Below, in pieces: positions 20,626 through 29,129 of a stretch of DNA of 64,000 nucleotides. The translations under genes were made by a program, and so were the position numbers. The notes beneath the pieces are model-generated. The model was given only the letters and a program-made list of their open reading frames with translations, searched no databases and was not told the origin of the DNA. Where the stretch lies: contig JANLFU010000011.1 in the NCBI GenBank assembly GCA_024653215.1, positions 1 to 64,000 on the forward strand, read 5' to 3'. The DNA is from Candidatus Saccharicenans sp. (lineage in GTDB: Bacteria; Acidobacteriota; Aminicenantia; Aminicenantales; Saccharicenantaceae). The first letter of the stretch is position 1. Each line of letters starts with the position of its first letter.

Positions 20626-21531
20626 TTACCTCTGGCCGGTTTCTATCGGGAGGTCATCCCGGTTACTCCATTCGTTGAAGCTTCCGTCGTACAGCCGGAC
20701 CTTCGGGTAATTCAACAGATACTTGAGGGTCAGATAGGTGTGGGAAGCCATCAATCCCTGCCCGCAGGAAACAATTATGGTCTTGTCGGGCGTTATGCCC
20801 AGGTCCCGCAGGTTCCCGGAGATCACCTTAAGATCTTTCCAGCTTCCATCCTCCTTCAGAAAAGAGGCCCAGAAGATGTTGATCGCTCCCGGGATATGTC
20901 CGTTTCTCTTCCAGTTGCCACGTTCGCCAGAGTAAAGCTCGGCCGACCTGACATCAAGCAGCACGGTAGTCCTGGTGTCGCGGCTCTTTACCTGGTCAAG
21001 AAGTGCCCTGACTGATTCGTCGGGGTTTATTTTCGAGCCGTAGTTGGTGCGGGCCAGCTGGGGATAATCGCGCGATACCGGTCTATTCTCGTTCTTCCAG
21101 CGGTTAAAACCGCCGTCAAGAATGGCCCAGTCCTGGTGCCTGATGTAATCAAGGGCCCAGGCCAGGTAGGTAGCCCGGTAATTGTTAATTTCAGTATAAA
21201 TGACGACGGTCGTCTTGTGGTTTATTCCCATCTCCTCCAGCAACCTGGTCAGAACTTCAACCGGGAGGAGACGCCCGGGAACCCCGTTCTGAGGCCAGCG
21301 CAGGGCAGTTTCGTCCAGGTAAACGGCTCCGGGTATATGTCCGGCCCAGTAATCCCTGATATCGGCTCGCATGTCGATAATCCTGAGACCGGGCTGATTG
21401 AGGTTGGCCTGGAGCCACTCTCCGGATACCAGGCGACGCTCGGGGGTCTGAGCCTGGAGCCCAGATAATAATATCAGGCCCAGGGCTAAAAGGATGGTGG
21501 TGCGAAATAAGTTTTCAACCTGTCTTTTCAT
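20626..21531 (-). CDS. Exported tandem rhodanese-domain sulfurtransferase
   Basis: A 301-residue protein with an N-terminal signal peptide (LFRTTILLALGLILLSGLQAQ) and two rhodanese domains. The first (about residues 33-150) has lost its catalytic Cys: the loop reads VVIYTEINNYRAT. The second (about 180-300) keeps the active-site Cys256 in VSCGQGLMASH and the C-terminal GSFNEWSNRDDLPIETG typical of thiosulfate/3-mercaptopyruvate sulfurtransferases. It would carry a persulfide in the periplasm. It is first in an operon with the CXXC small protein and the polyferredoxin. Specific sulfur donor and acceptor cannot be read from the sequence. Confidence 0.88.
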   Translation of the reverse strand: MKRQVENLFRTTILLALGLILLSGLQAQTPERRLVSGEWLQANLNQPGLRIIDMRADIRDYWAGHIPGAVYLDETALRWPQNGVPGRLLPVEVLTRLLEEMGINHKTTVVIYTEINNYRATYLAWALDYIRHQDWAILDGGFNRWKNENRPVSRDYPQLARTNYGSKINPDESVRALLDQVKSRDTRTTVLLDVRSAELYSGERGNWKRNGHIPGAINIFWASFLKEDGSWKDLKVISGNLRDLGITPDKTIIVSCGQGLMASHTYLTLKYLLNYPKVRLYDGSFNEWSNRDDLPIETGQR

Positions 21532-21584
21532 TTTTGACCTTTCCTGTTTTTATATGACCTTTATCCAGCTGATAAATTTTCCGC

Positions 21585-23609
21585 TCAGTTTGCTTTTATC
21601 CAGGGGAAGCAGGTTATCCTCAGCCTGGCGCAACCCATGGGCACCAGCCTTATCCTGGTGTCGGGTTGCCTGGAACTGACCGGACTGGCCGGAACCTTTC
21701 CCACCATCCGGCCTTCTTCCTTCCATTCCGGGAGCCTCCGGGCCTGGGCCTCCAGAACCAGCGGGGCTGAGCCCAGTGAAAAAGGTTGGTAATCAAGAGG
21801 CCTTTCCTCGATGAGCTTAATGTCCTTAGCCGGGGCCTTTGGGTCCAGAAGCAGGGCGAAATTCCAGGGCGAGGCTGGCAGCACTTCCCAGGCCGGCCAG
21901 TCGTCGCTGCCCCCGGCCCGCTTCCATTCTTCCTTGATTTCCAGTGAGTACCAGAGCGGTCCCCGCCTGATGGAGGCAGCCTGGCCCAGGCCCGGCCAGA
22001 AATGAACCTTTATTGATTGTTCCAGGTCGAGGGTTATCCTGTCTCCATATTTCCAGGTTTGTTCCACGACCGCAAATTCTCCGGCTGCCTTTATCTCCCG
22101 CGGCTTTCCCCCGTTAATCGAAATAGAGGCTTTTTCTGCCCAGCCTGGCATTCTTAAATACAGAGGAAAAGCAACCGGCTCATCGGCGTAGACAGTCAGC
22201 TCAATCCTGCCGGAAAAAGGATAATTCGTATCCTGGACAATCCTGACCGCCTTCCCCAAATTCCCGGCCTTGAAATTAACCATTGAAGGTCCATAAAAAA
22301 TGGTCGCCAGGCCATTATCGGACGTGGCCAGATAGAGGTGCTCAATATAATAGGGCCAGCCAAAAGCCACGTTGTGCTGGCAGCAACGATACTTCCAGGG
22401 GTCAAAAGACAGCAGCGTGCCGGAATTCTGGAAATCGTGGTCTCCGGAACTGTCGCAGGAAATAAGGTTGGCCGCTGTCAGGTAATGCAGGGCTTTTAAG
22501 TCAGGAGTCAGGGCGGCTGGCAGTGAATTAACAGCAATCTCCTCAGCCCGGTCGGCATAAATCACCTGCCCTGTTATCTTAAGCAGGGACTCAAAACTGT
22601 TCATGAATTCAACCATGGTGCAGGTTTCTGCCCCCTGTCTCGGGTCGCCGTATCCGGGCCTTATATTTTCGTCGGCCGCAAACATACCTCCAGGTTGCTG
22701 TCCGTAGGCTTCCATCACCTGGCGGTAGTTTCTTTCTAACGCTGCCAGCAATCCCGGCTCTCCTGCCTGTTGATAATAAACCCCGGGATATCTGAAGCCC
22801 ATGGCAATATTTACCCCGTGGTAGAACGAACTTTCTTCCCAGTGCCGGTCGCGTTCGGCGGTGAGTATCGGAGAGGCCCAGTCGGCCGTGCGCCGGTAAA
22901 TCCTTTTAGCCAGTTCCAGGAGCCAGCCCTGTCCGGTTCGGTTATAAAGCCAGTAAACGCTTTCCAGGTTTTCGCCTCCCCGTAGTTTCTGCCAGCTTCC
23001 GGGTAACAGTTTTTCTTCGGACAGGCCGAACTGATAGCGAAAATAGGCAGACATGAAATCGAGGACTCTCCTGTCTCCGCTGAATTCGTAATAGCTCTGC
23101 AGGCAGGCCAGGGCCACCATGTTGGGCCAGAGGTCATTGTTGTCTCTGTTTTCGACCGGGCCGAAGTAACCGTCGGGCTGCTGGCTCTTCAGTATGGCTT
23201 CGATCCATTTCCTGGCGGTGGCTATTAATTCCGGGTCTTTGAGCAGGTAGGCCAGGTCCCCGAAGCCCTTCAGCCAGTACGGCATCTCTTCCCAGCCGCG
23301 GCCTTTCAGGGTCAGCCAGCCCGAATCGGCCTGCAAGAACCTGGATATTTCTGGCAGGCGTCCCGTCAATCCCGAGGCCATCAGCCGGAGCTGGCTTAAC
23401 AACCAGCCACGGGCTTCGACCTGCCCCGGGGGAAGCTTGAGCAGAGGATTGCTCCGAAGAGGCGGCCGGTTTCCCTGGTAGTGAGAGTTTATCCTATCGA
23501 CCGGTGGCGTCCTGACAATCCTGATCTCTTTCACCGTCTCTCCTCCGAAAATATTGGCTGTCGACAATGAAACCAGAATCAAGAGACATATCACCCAGGC
23601 CCGTTTCAT
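21585..23609 (-). CDS. Secreted GH127-family glycoside hydrolase (beta-L-arabinofuranosidase-like)
   Basis: A 674-residue exported enzyme of the DUF1680/GH127 family. Signal peptide MKRAWVICLLILVSLSTANIF. The catalytic (alpha/alpha)6 barrel spans about residues 60-430, followed by beta-sandwich domains. The zinc/cysteine site characterised in the Bifidobacterium enzyme HypBA1 is present: Glu328 and Cys330 in AETCTMVEFM, and Cys409-Cys410 in YRCCQHN, where the first cysteine of the pair would be the nucleophile. The family mainly removes beta-L-arabinofuranose, but relatives act on other sugars, so the exact substrate is open. Ribosome site AGGAGCC precedes the ATG. Same strand as the rhodanese operon, 53 bases upstream of it. 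Confidence 0.88.
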   Translation of the reverse strand: MKRAWVICLLILVSLSTANIFGGETVKEIRIVRTPPVDRINSHYQGNRPPLRSNPLLKLPPGQVEARGWLLSQLRLMASGLTGRLPEISRFLQADSGWLTLKGRGWEEMPYWLKGFGDLAYLLKDPELIATARKWIEAILKSQQPDGYFGPVENRDNNDLWPNMVALACLQSYYEFSGDRRVLDFMSAYFRYQFGLSEEKLLPGSWQKLRGGENLESVYWLYNRTGQGWLLELAKRIYRRTADWASPILTAERDRHWEESSFYHGVNIAMGFRYPGVYYQQAGEPGLLAALERNYRQVMEAYGQQPGGMFAADENIRPGYGDPRQGAETCTMVEFMNSFESLLKITGQVIYADRAEEIAVNSLPAALTPDLKALHYLTAANLISCDSSGDHDFQNSGTLLSFDPWKYRCCQHNVAFGWPYYIEHLYLATSDNGLATIFYGPSMVNFKAGNLGKAVRIVQDTNYPFSGRIELTVYADEPVAFPLYLRMPGWAEKASISINGGKPREIKAAGEFAVVEQTWKYGDRITLDLEQSIKVHFWPGLGQAASIRRGPLWYSLEIKEEWKRAGGSDDWPAWEVLPASPWNFALLLDPKAPAKDIKLIEERPLDYQPFSLGSAPLVLEAQARRLPEWKEEGRMVGKVPASPVSSRQPDTRIRLVPMGCARLRITCFPWIKAN

Positions 23610-23708
23610 CTTTGGCTCCTGTCATTTACATTTAAGCATAAACCGTATCACTTTCCTAATACCGTCAGAAAAAATTGCTCGTCCCGGCCAGCCTGAAAGC
23701 CTGGGGAT

Positions 23709-24794
23709 TTAAATCTGGACTTCATATATCTTCTTCATTTTCTTAAGTTGCAGGTTGGAATTGAAAATCCAGGCATAGAGATTGACGCTCCGCAAATAGG
23801 GAAAAAATCGACTCCGGTAGAGAAAACCCTGGGAATAATAACCCTTGTTCCATTCAATAACCCCGATTGTGCCCCGGGCAGCCAGGTAGCGGAGGAAGTA
23901 ATTTATTACCTGTCTTTTTTCCTCCGGATCCAGCAGGTCCAGGTGCAGGTGGTTCAACCAGGCCCAGCGTTCCACACTCTTTCCCAGGTGTTCATGTTCA
24001 AGATAGTTTATCAATCCGACCAGCCGGGCTTCCCTTTTTATGGCCAGGCTGATGGACACGCCAGGATAGATAATCTCTTTTCTTAATTCTTCCGGACCGG
24101 TCCAGATCCTGGCCAGGTCCGCTTTCCCGTTATAGGAATTGAGCAGGCTCAGTACCTCCGGCAGGTCGGTTGTTCCCAGCTCTTCAAAATTCAAGCCCTC
24201 GGGCTTAGGGTCTTCAGGCAAGCGGTGGGCACCCCAGATCTTGATGGCCAGCTTTTCCCAGCTTTTCAGGCCCTCTGAGTAGGCCACCCTTTCCAGGTCC
24301 AGCACTCGTCCCAGGACATACATTTTTTTCAAGAACAGGAGGGGCTGCCCTTCTCTCTTAAACTTTTCTATTAGCAGTGAAGAACGGTGTCCGGATTCCA
24401 GATAGAGCAGGGCCAGATCGTAACGGGTGATTTCCTGGTTAATTCTAACAGCCTCTCTGATTATGGCCTGGGCCAGCCCCTTGCGGGCGTATTCCCTGCG
24501 GCTGACCAGCAGGCAGCTGAGGATGGCCCGGACATTCTGCCCGCCGATGGCAAAGGTCCGGGGAATGTTGGCCAGGAAAGCCAGGATTTCTTGGCCCTTG
24601 TAAGCGGCGATAAAATGCCTGGGGTCGGGGGCCAGTCCCATCAGGTATCGGACAAACTCAGGCCGATAAAGATTGGGAAAAGAAGCAATCCCGTATTCAT
24701 CGCGCCAGGAATGATGGGCCATCTTTTCCAGGGCTTCCAGGTCACCGCGAAAAGGCTCGATGCTGATCCCATTTAAATCCATCAGCTCCGGCAT
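23709..24794 (-). CDS. GNAT family N-acetyltransferase
   Basis: A 361-residue protein with a GNAT domain in the N-terminal half. The acetyl-CoA binding motif is VRAILSCLLVSRREYARKGLAQAIIREAV (residues about 89-117; the RKGLAQA loop is motif A), followed by YLESGHRSSLLIEKFKREG (motif B). The C-terminal half (about 190-340) looks like a second, degenerate GNAT-like or sterol-carrier-like region, with SISLAIKREARLVGLINYLEHEHLG. Substrate is unknown. Ribosome site GAGGAG is seven bases before the ATG. Monocistronic; a TATAAT box (24896-24901, minus strand) with a poor -35 may be its promoter. Confidence 0.8.
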   Translation of the reverse strand: MPELMDLNGISIEPFRGDLEALEKMAHHSWRDEYGIASFPNLYRPEFVRYLMGLAPDPRHFIAAYKGQEILAFLANIPRTFAIGGQNVRAILSCLLVSRREYARKGLAQAIIREAVRINQEITRYDLALLYLESGHRSSLLIEKFKREGQPLLFLKKMYVLGRVLDLERVAYSEGLKSWEKLAIKIWGAHRLPEDPKPEGLNFEELGTTDLPEVLSLLNSYNGKADLARIWTGPEELRKEIIYPGVSISLAIKREARLVGLINYLEHEHLGKSVERWAWLNHLHLDLLDPEEKRQVINYFLRYLAARGTIGVIEWNKGYYSQGFLYRSRFFPYLRSVNLYAWIFNSNLQLKKMKKIYEVQI

Positions 24795-24895
24795 CTGACA
24801 CTCCTCAAGTCATTCAAGTAAGTTATAGAACTAAGGGCCCTGGCAATGCAGGTCAATGGCCACCGCCGGGTCTTTTAACTTCACAAACCGGCTCA

Positions 24896-24901
24896 ATTAT
24901 A
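24896..24901 (-). promoter_or_regulatory. Possible -10 box for the GNAT gene
   Basis: A perfect TATAAT on the minus strand, about 100 bases before the GNAT start. The -35 at 17 bases (TTCAGG) is weak. It lies within the window's largest gap, 24795-25087, which otherwise holds only the promoter of the next gene. Confidence 0.35.
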
Positions 24902-25013
24902 ATAAATTTTCCGGCCGGCCTGAACCTGTAATTTTTGCTTAAGACTGACTCTCCCCTCCTCAGGTTCCGCCTCAAAATTTTCCCGGACTGCATTTTTTTC
25001 TTAAAATCGGTTG

Positions 25014-25022
25014 TGCTATAAT
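25014..25022 (+). promoter_or_regulatory. Extended -10 promoter of the dehydrogenase operon
   Basis: TGCTATAAT: TATAAT at 25017-25022 preceded by TG with one base between, a perfect extended -10. The upstream -35 region is a run of T. Predicted leader is about 58 bases and ends with AAAGGAG before the TTG start. Confidence 0.6.
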
Positions 25023-25087
25023 GCCTGTCTTAAATTTCGGTGACCTGGAATATTTAATCTGGTCATTCTTGATTAAAGGAGTCTCCT

Positions 25088-27190
25088 TTGATCGATAACC
25101 GTCTTTATAAACATCCCATTCTGCCGGTCGAGGACAAACCTCTATTCACTTTTTACTTTAAGGATAGGGAGCTAAAAGCCAGGGAGGGCGAAACCATAGC
25201 TTCCGCCCTCTTTGCCAACGGCATCAGGATTTTTAGCTACCATCACAAGGATGGGGCTCCTCAGGGAATTTTCTGTGCTAACGGCCAGTGTGCTCAGTGT
25301 CTGGTGCTGGCCGATGGCTTTCCGGTGAAATCCTGCATGGAATTGATAAAGCCCGGAATGAAGATCGAGCCGGTGGTGGGCCTGCCCGAGCTTCCCCGGG
25401 TTGACCCGAGCACGCCGCTTGACTTCAAGCCGGTGGAAGAGATTGAAGTGTCGGTATTGATCATCGGCGGTGGCCCGGCCGGACTGTCGGCAGCCATAGA
25501 ACTCGGCCAGCGCGGGGTGGACTGCCTGCTGGTGGATGATAAACACCGCCTGGGCGGCAAGCTGGTTCTACAGACCCACCGCTTTTTTGGCTCGGTGGAG
25601 GCGGTCTATGCCGGGACCAGGGGTATTGACATCGCTACCAGGCTGGAAAATGAATTGCGTCAATACCCGCGGGTCACCATCTGGTTGCAGAGCACGGCCC
25701 TGGCCGTTTTCAGTGATAAGAAAGTTGGCATACTGAAGGAAAATAAACAGTACGCCCTGGTCAAACCAAAAATCCTGCTGGTGGCGGCCGGAGCCAGGGA
25801 AAAATCTCTGGCTTTCCCGGGCAACGACCTGCCGGGGGTATACGGGGCCGGGGCCTTCCAGACCCTGGTCAACCGCGACCTGGTCAAGCCCACCGAGAAG
25901 CTGTTTATTGTCGGGGGTGGCAATGTAGGTTTGATCGCCGGCTACCATGCCCTGCAGGCCGGCATAAAGGTGGTTGCCCTGGTGGAAGTGATGCCCGAGG
26001 TTGGTGGTTATAAGGTTCATAAAGACAAGCTGGCCAGGCTGGGGGTACCCATTCTCACCTCCCACACCATTCTCAGTGCCAACGGAAAAGATTGCGTCGA
26101 ATCGGTGACCATAGCCAGGGTGGACGAAAAATTCCGGCCTGTTCCCGGGACCGAGAGAACGCTCAAATGCGATACCGTCTTGATCGCCGTCGGGCTCGAC
26201 CCGGTTAATGAGTTTTACTTAAAGGCCCGGGAATTTGACCTTCCGGTCTATGCCGCCGGCGATGCCGAGGAGATTGCCGAAGCCTCTGCCGCCATTTTTT
26301 CCGGCAAGATCCGGGGGCTGGAAATTGCCAGAGAGCTTGGTGTGTACGGTGATGAGGTTCCCGCCGACTGGTACCGGACCGCCGACATCTTAAAATCCAG
26401 GCCGGGCCAGACCTACCCCGAGTATTTTCTGGAGAAAGAAGAAGGGGTATTCCCGGTAATCCACTGCCTTCAGGAAATACCCTGCGATCCCTGTTCGGCC
26501 GTGTGCCCGAGAAAGCTCATTGAAGTGGACCGAAGTGATGTCCGCAAGTTGCCCGTCTATTACGAGGAAAAAGACGGTAAAGGGTGCAGCGGCTGCGAAA
26601 GGTGCGTGGTATTCTGTCCGGGGCTGGCCATCACCCTGGTTGATTACCGCCGGAATCCAGAATTCCCCGAGGTGACCATTCCCTTTGAATTCCTGAAAGA
26701 AATCATCAACCCGGGAGATGAAGTCTCACTGGTGGATGTCTCCGGTCAGGAACTGGCCAGGAGCCGGGTGACCTCGGTTAAATCCATCAAGGGCAACGAC
26801 CGCACCATCCTGGTCAAAGTCCAGGTACCAAAAGCAGTCGCCAAGAAGGTCAGCGGGATTAAATTGCAGCCTGAAATTACCGAAGTCGAGGAAAAATACC
26901 TGGGCAGGATTCCGGATGAAGCCATCATCTGCCGTTGCGAGAGAGTCACGGCTGGCGAAATCAGGAAGCTGATCCGGGAAGGTATCAGGGACATTAGCGA
27001 GATCAAGACCATTACCAGGGCTGGTATGGGGCCCTGCGGGGCCAAGACCTGTACCCCGCTGGTGCATCGCCTGTTCCGGGAGGAAGGGGTGCCTGAAAGC
27101 GAAATCGTGGATCAGCCCAAGCGGCCTCTGTTCATAGAAGTGCCGCTGGGATTGTTTGCCGGTCTGGAAAGGAAAGGAGTCCGCGAATGA
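25088..27190 (+). CDS. Multicluster FAD/NAD oxidoreductase: fused alpha-type subunit of an amine/amino-acid dehydrogenase
   Basis: A 700-residue flavoprotein carrying most of the redox modules of the sarcosine oxidase / HcnAB / dye-linked proline dehydrogenase group. In order: an N-terminal [2Fe-2S] ferredoxin-like domain (C63, C68, C71, C83); an FAD/NAD disulfide-reductase fold (GGGPAG at 127-132, GGGNVG at 276-281); two [4Fe-4S] sites (C460, C466, C469, C473 and C500, C503, C506, C510); a [2Fe-2S] BFD domain (C615, C617, C650, C655). It would take electrons from the partner DAO subunit and pass them to ferredoxin or NAD. Start is TTG, supported by AAAGGAG six bases upstream and no other start nearby. 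It overlaps the partner gene by four bases. Confidence 0.87.
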   Translation: MIDNRLYKHPILPVEDKPLFTFYFKDRELKAREGETIASALFANGIRIFSYHHKDGAPQGIFCANGQCAQCLVLADGFPVKSCMELIKPGMKIEPVVGLPELPRVDPSTPLDFKPVEEIEVSVLIIGGGPAGLSAAIELGQRGVDCLLVDDKHRLGGKLVLQTHRFFGSVEAVYAGTRGIDIATRLENELRQYPRVTIWLQSTALAVFSDKKVGILKENKQYALVKPKILLVAAGAREKSLAFPGNDLPGVYGAGAFQTLVNRDLVKPTEKLFIVGGGNVGLIAGYHALQAGIKVVALVEVMPEVGGYKVHKDKLARLGVPILTSHTILSANGKDCVESVTIARVDEKFRPVPGTERTLKCDTVLIAVGLDPVNEFYLKAREFDLPVYAAGDAEEIAEASAAIFSGKIRGLEIARELGVYGDEVPADWYRTADILKSRPGQTYPEYFLEKEEGVFPVIHCLQEIPCDPCSAVCPRKLIEVDRSDVRKLPVYYEEKDGKGCSGCERCVVFCPGLAITLVDYRRNPEFPEVTIPFEFLKEIINPGDEVSLVDVSGQELARSRVTSVKSIKGNDRTILVKVQVPKAVAKKVSGIKLQPEITEVEEKYLGRIPDEAIICRCERVTAGEIRKLIREGIRDISEIKTITRAGMGPCGAKTCTPLVHRLFREEGVPESEIVDQPKRPLFIEVPLGLFAGLERKGVRE

Positions 27191-28344
27191 GCCGCGCTGA
27201 ATACGAGGTTATCATCATCGGAGCTGGCAGTGTCGGCACTCCCACCGCCCTGTTCCTGGCCCAGAAGGGTTTCAGGGTGCTGGTGCTGGACCGCAACCCC
27301 AGCCCCGGTCAGAGTTCCAATAAGAGGGCTATCGGAGGGTTACGGGCCACCCACTCCGACCCGGCCAAGATCCGGCTTGGACTGCGCAGCCTTAAGATTT
27401 TTTCCACCTGGAAAGAAACATACGGCGACGACATTGAATGGCATCAGGGTGGTTATTGTTTCGTGGCCTACCGGGCAGAAGAAGAAAGGACCCTGAAAGA
27501 AGTCCTGCCGCTTCAAAAGAGACACGGCCTGAAGATAGACTGGCTGGAAGCGGAGGAACTCAGGAAGTTGCTGCCCGACCTTAACCCCCGTGGCCTCAGG
27601 GGTGGAACATTTTCTCCGGAAGATGGCCACGCCTCTCCCCTGCTGGCGGTTGAGGCCTTTTATCGCCAGGCCAGGAAGGCCGGAGCCGACTTCAGGTTCA
27701 GAGAAAATGTCAGGAACCTGGTGATTGAAAACGGTCGGGTCAGGGGTGTGGTGACCGGGTCCGGAAGATATGAAGCAGGCGTCGTCATCAACGCCGCCGG
27801 GGCCTGGGCGGCCGAGGTGGCCAGGCTGGCCGGGATGGAAGTGCCGGTTAAACCCGATTCCCACGAGGCGGCGGTCACCGAACCGGTTCAGAGATTTTTT
27901 GAGCCCATGGTGGTCGACATCCGGCCGGTCAAAGGTTCGGCCAACTATTATTTCTACCAGCATGCCACCGGACAGATAATCTTCTGCATTACACCCAGCC
28001 CGAGTATATGGGGCTTTGATGAGCGGGAAACCAGCGAATTCCTGCCGATGGTTTCCCGGAGAATGATTGACCTTATGCCCAGGCTTCAGAATATTCGGGT
28101 CAGGCGCACCTGGCGTGGACTTTACCCGATGACCCCCGACGGTTTTCCCATCGTTGGCTGGTCGAGGGAGGTGTCCGGCTTTCTTCTGGCCGTGGGCATG
28201 TGCGGGCAGGGCTTTATGCTCGGTCCGGGTGTAGCTGAATTGCTGACCAGGCTGGTTGCCGGCGAGCCCGGGCCCGACGATGAAGAAATCTTATCCTATC
28301 TCTCTCCCTACCGGAGTTTTGTCAGCGAAGAAAAGCTGAAGTAG
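27187..28344 (+). CDS. FAD-dependent DAO-family oxidoreductase, beta-type subunit
   Basis: A 385-residue D-amino-acid-oxidase-fold flavoprotein, like the beta subunit of sarcosine oxidase, HcnC and the catalytic subunit of dye-linked L-proline dehydrogenase. The FAD-binding start YEVIIIGAGSVGTPTALFLAQKG and SNKRAIGGLRATHSDP are clear, as are the C-terminal RTWRGLYPMTPDGFPIVG and VGMCGQGFMLGPGVAELL. It oxidises an amine or amino acid at the flavin; the likely substrates are proline, sarcosine, glycine derivatives or opines, not distinguishable here. ATG overlaps the stop of the upstream electron-transfer subunit (ATGA), so the two form one complex. Confidence 0.88.
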   Translation: MSRAEYEVIIIGAGSVGTPTALFLAQKGFRVLVLDRNPSPGQSSNKRAIGGLRATHSDPAKIRLGLRSLKIFSTWKETYGDDIEWHQGGYCFVAYRAEEERTLKEVLPLQKRHGLKIDWLEAEELRKLLPDLNPRGLRGGTFSPEDGHASPLLAVEAFYRQARKAGADFRFRENVRNLVIENGRVRGVVTGSGRYEAGVVINAAGAWAAEVARLAGMEVPVKPDSHEAAVTEPVQRFFEPMVVDIRPVKGSANYYFYQHATGQIIFCITPSPSIWGFDERETSEFLPMVSRRMIDLMPRLQNIRVRRTWRGLYPMTPDGFPIVGWSREVSGFLLAVGMCGQGFMLGPGVAELLTRLVAGEPGPDDEEILSYLSPYRSFVSEEKLK

Positions 28345-28368
28345 AAAGGAAGCACACCGGGGCAAATC

Positions 28369-29127
28369 TCATCTCAGAATCAACTGCCGACCCCCGGCCT
28401 CCACCACCCGGAGTGGATAGTCAAACAGAGTCCCCAGGAGTTCGGCCTGGAAGATTTCGATGGTCGGTCCGGCGGCCAGGATTCGTCCGTTTTTTATCAT
28501 GAACAGGAAATCGGCCAGCCGCGGTATCAGGTCGATGCTGTGAACTGAAGTTATTATGGTCTTACCCCGGTCTTCAGCCAGCTTTCTCAGCAGATTGATT
28601 ATTTCCATCTCGTGTTTAAGGTCGAGAAAAGTTGTCGGCTCATCCAGGAGAATAATTTTTGAATCCTGGGCCAGGGCCCTGGCGATGAGCACTATTCTTC
28701 TCTCGCCGCTGCTCAGCTCCTGGCACCTCCTTCCGGCCAGGGCTTCCAGCCCCAGGTAAGAAACCACCTCTTCGGCCTTCTGGTAATCAGCCCTGGTCGG
28801 TGAGGAAAAAATATCCAGATATCCGCTGCGACCCATCAGGATGAAATCAAAAACCCTGAAATTCAGGGCGGCACTGTGTTCCTGGGGAACGTAGCTGACC
28901 AGACGAGCCCTGTCCGAACCCCGGAGCCGGGCCAGTTCCTGACCATCAACAAAGATGGAACCGGCAACCGGTTTAATTACCCCGGACAGAGCCTTGAGCA
29001 GGGTTGACTTGCCCGCACCATTGGGACCAACCAGGGCCGAAACCCGGTTGGCAGGAAAATCCAGGCTATCAACACCGAGTTCAAAATTCTCATACCTGAC
29101 CCGCAGTCGTTCTACTCTGATCTGCAT
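28369..29127 (-). CDS. ABC transporter ATP-binding protein, FecE/BtuD type
   Basis: A 252-residue ATPase. Walker A GPNGAGKST (about residue 34), Q-loop YVPQEHSAALNF, ABC signature LSSGERRIVL and Walker B IILLDEPTTFLDL are intact, with the switch His in SVHSIDLI. It is the energy subunit for the following permease and binding-protein genes (upstream on this strand). The order binding protein, permease, ATPase is the normal one for siderophore, heme or cobalamin importers. Start ATG 29127 with GGAGCTAAGT; two bases after the permease stop. Confidence 0.93.
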   Translation of the reverse strand: MQIRVERLRVRYENFELGVDSLDFPANRVSALVGPNGAGKSTLLKALSGVIKPVAGSIFVDGQELARLRGSDRARLVSYVPQEHSAALNFRVFDFILMGRSGYLDIFSSPTRADYQKAEEVVSYLGLEALAGRRCQELSSGERRIVLIARALAQDSKIILLDEPTTFLDLKHEMEIINLLRKLAEDRGKTIITSVHSIDLIPRLADFLFMIKNGRILAAGPTIEIFQAELLGTLFDYPLRVVEAGGRQLILR

Positions 29128-29129
29128 AC

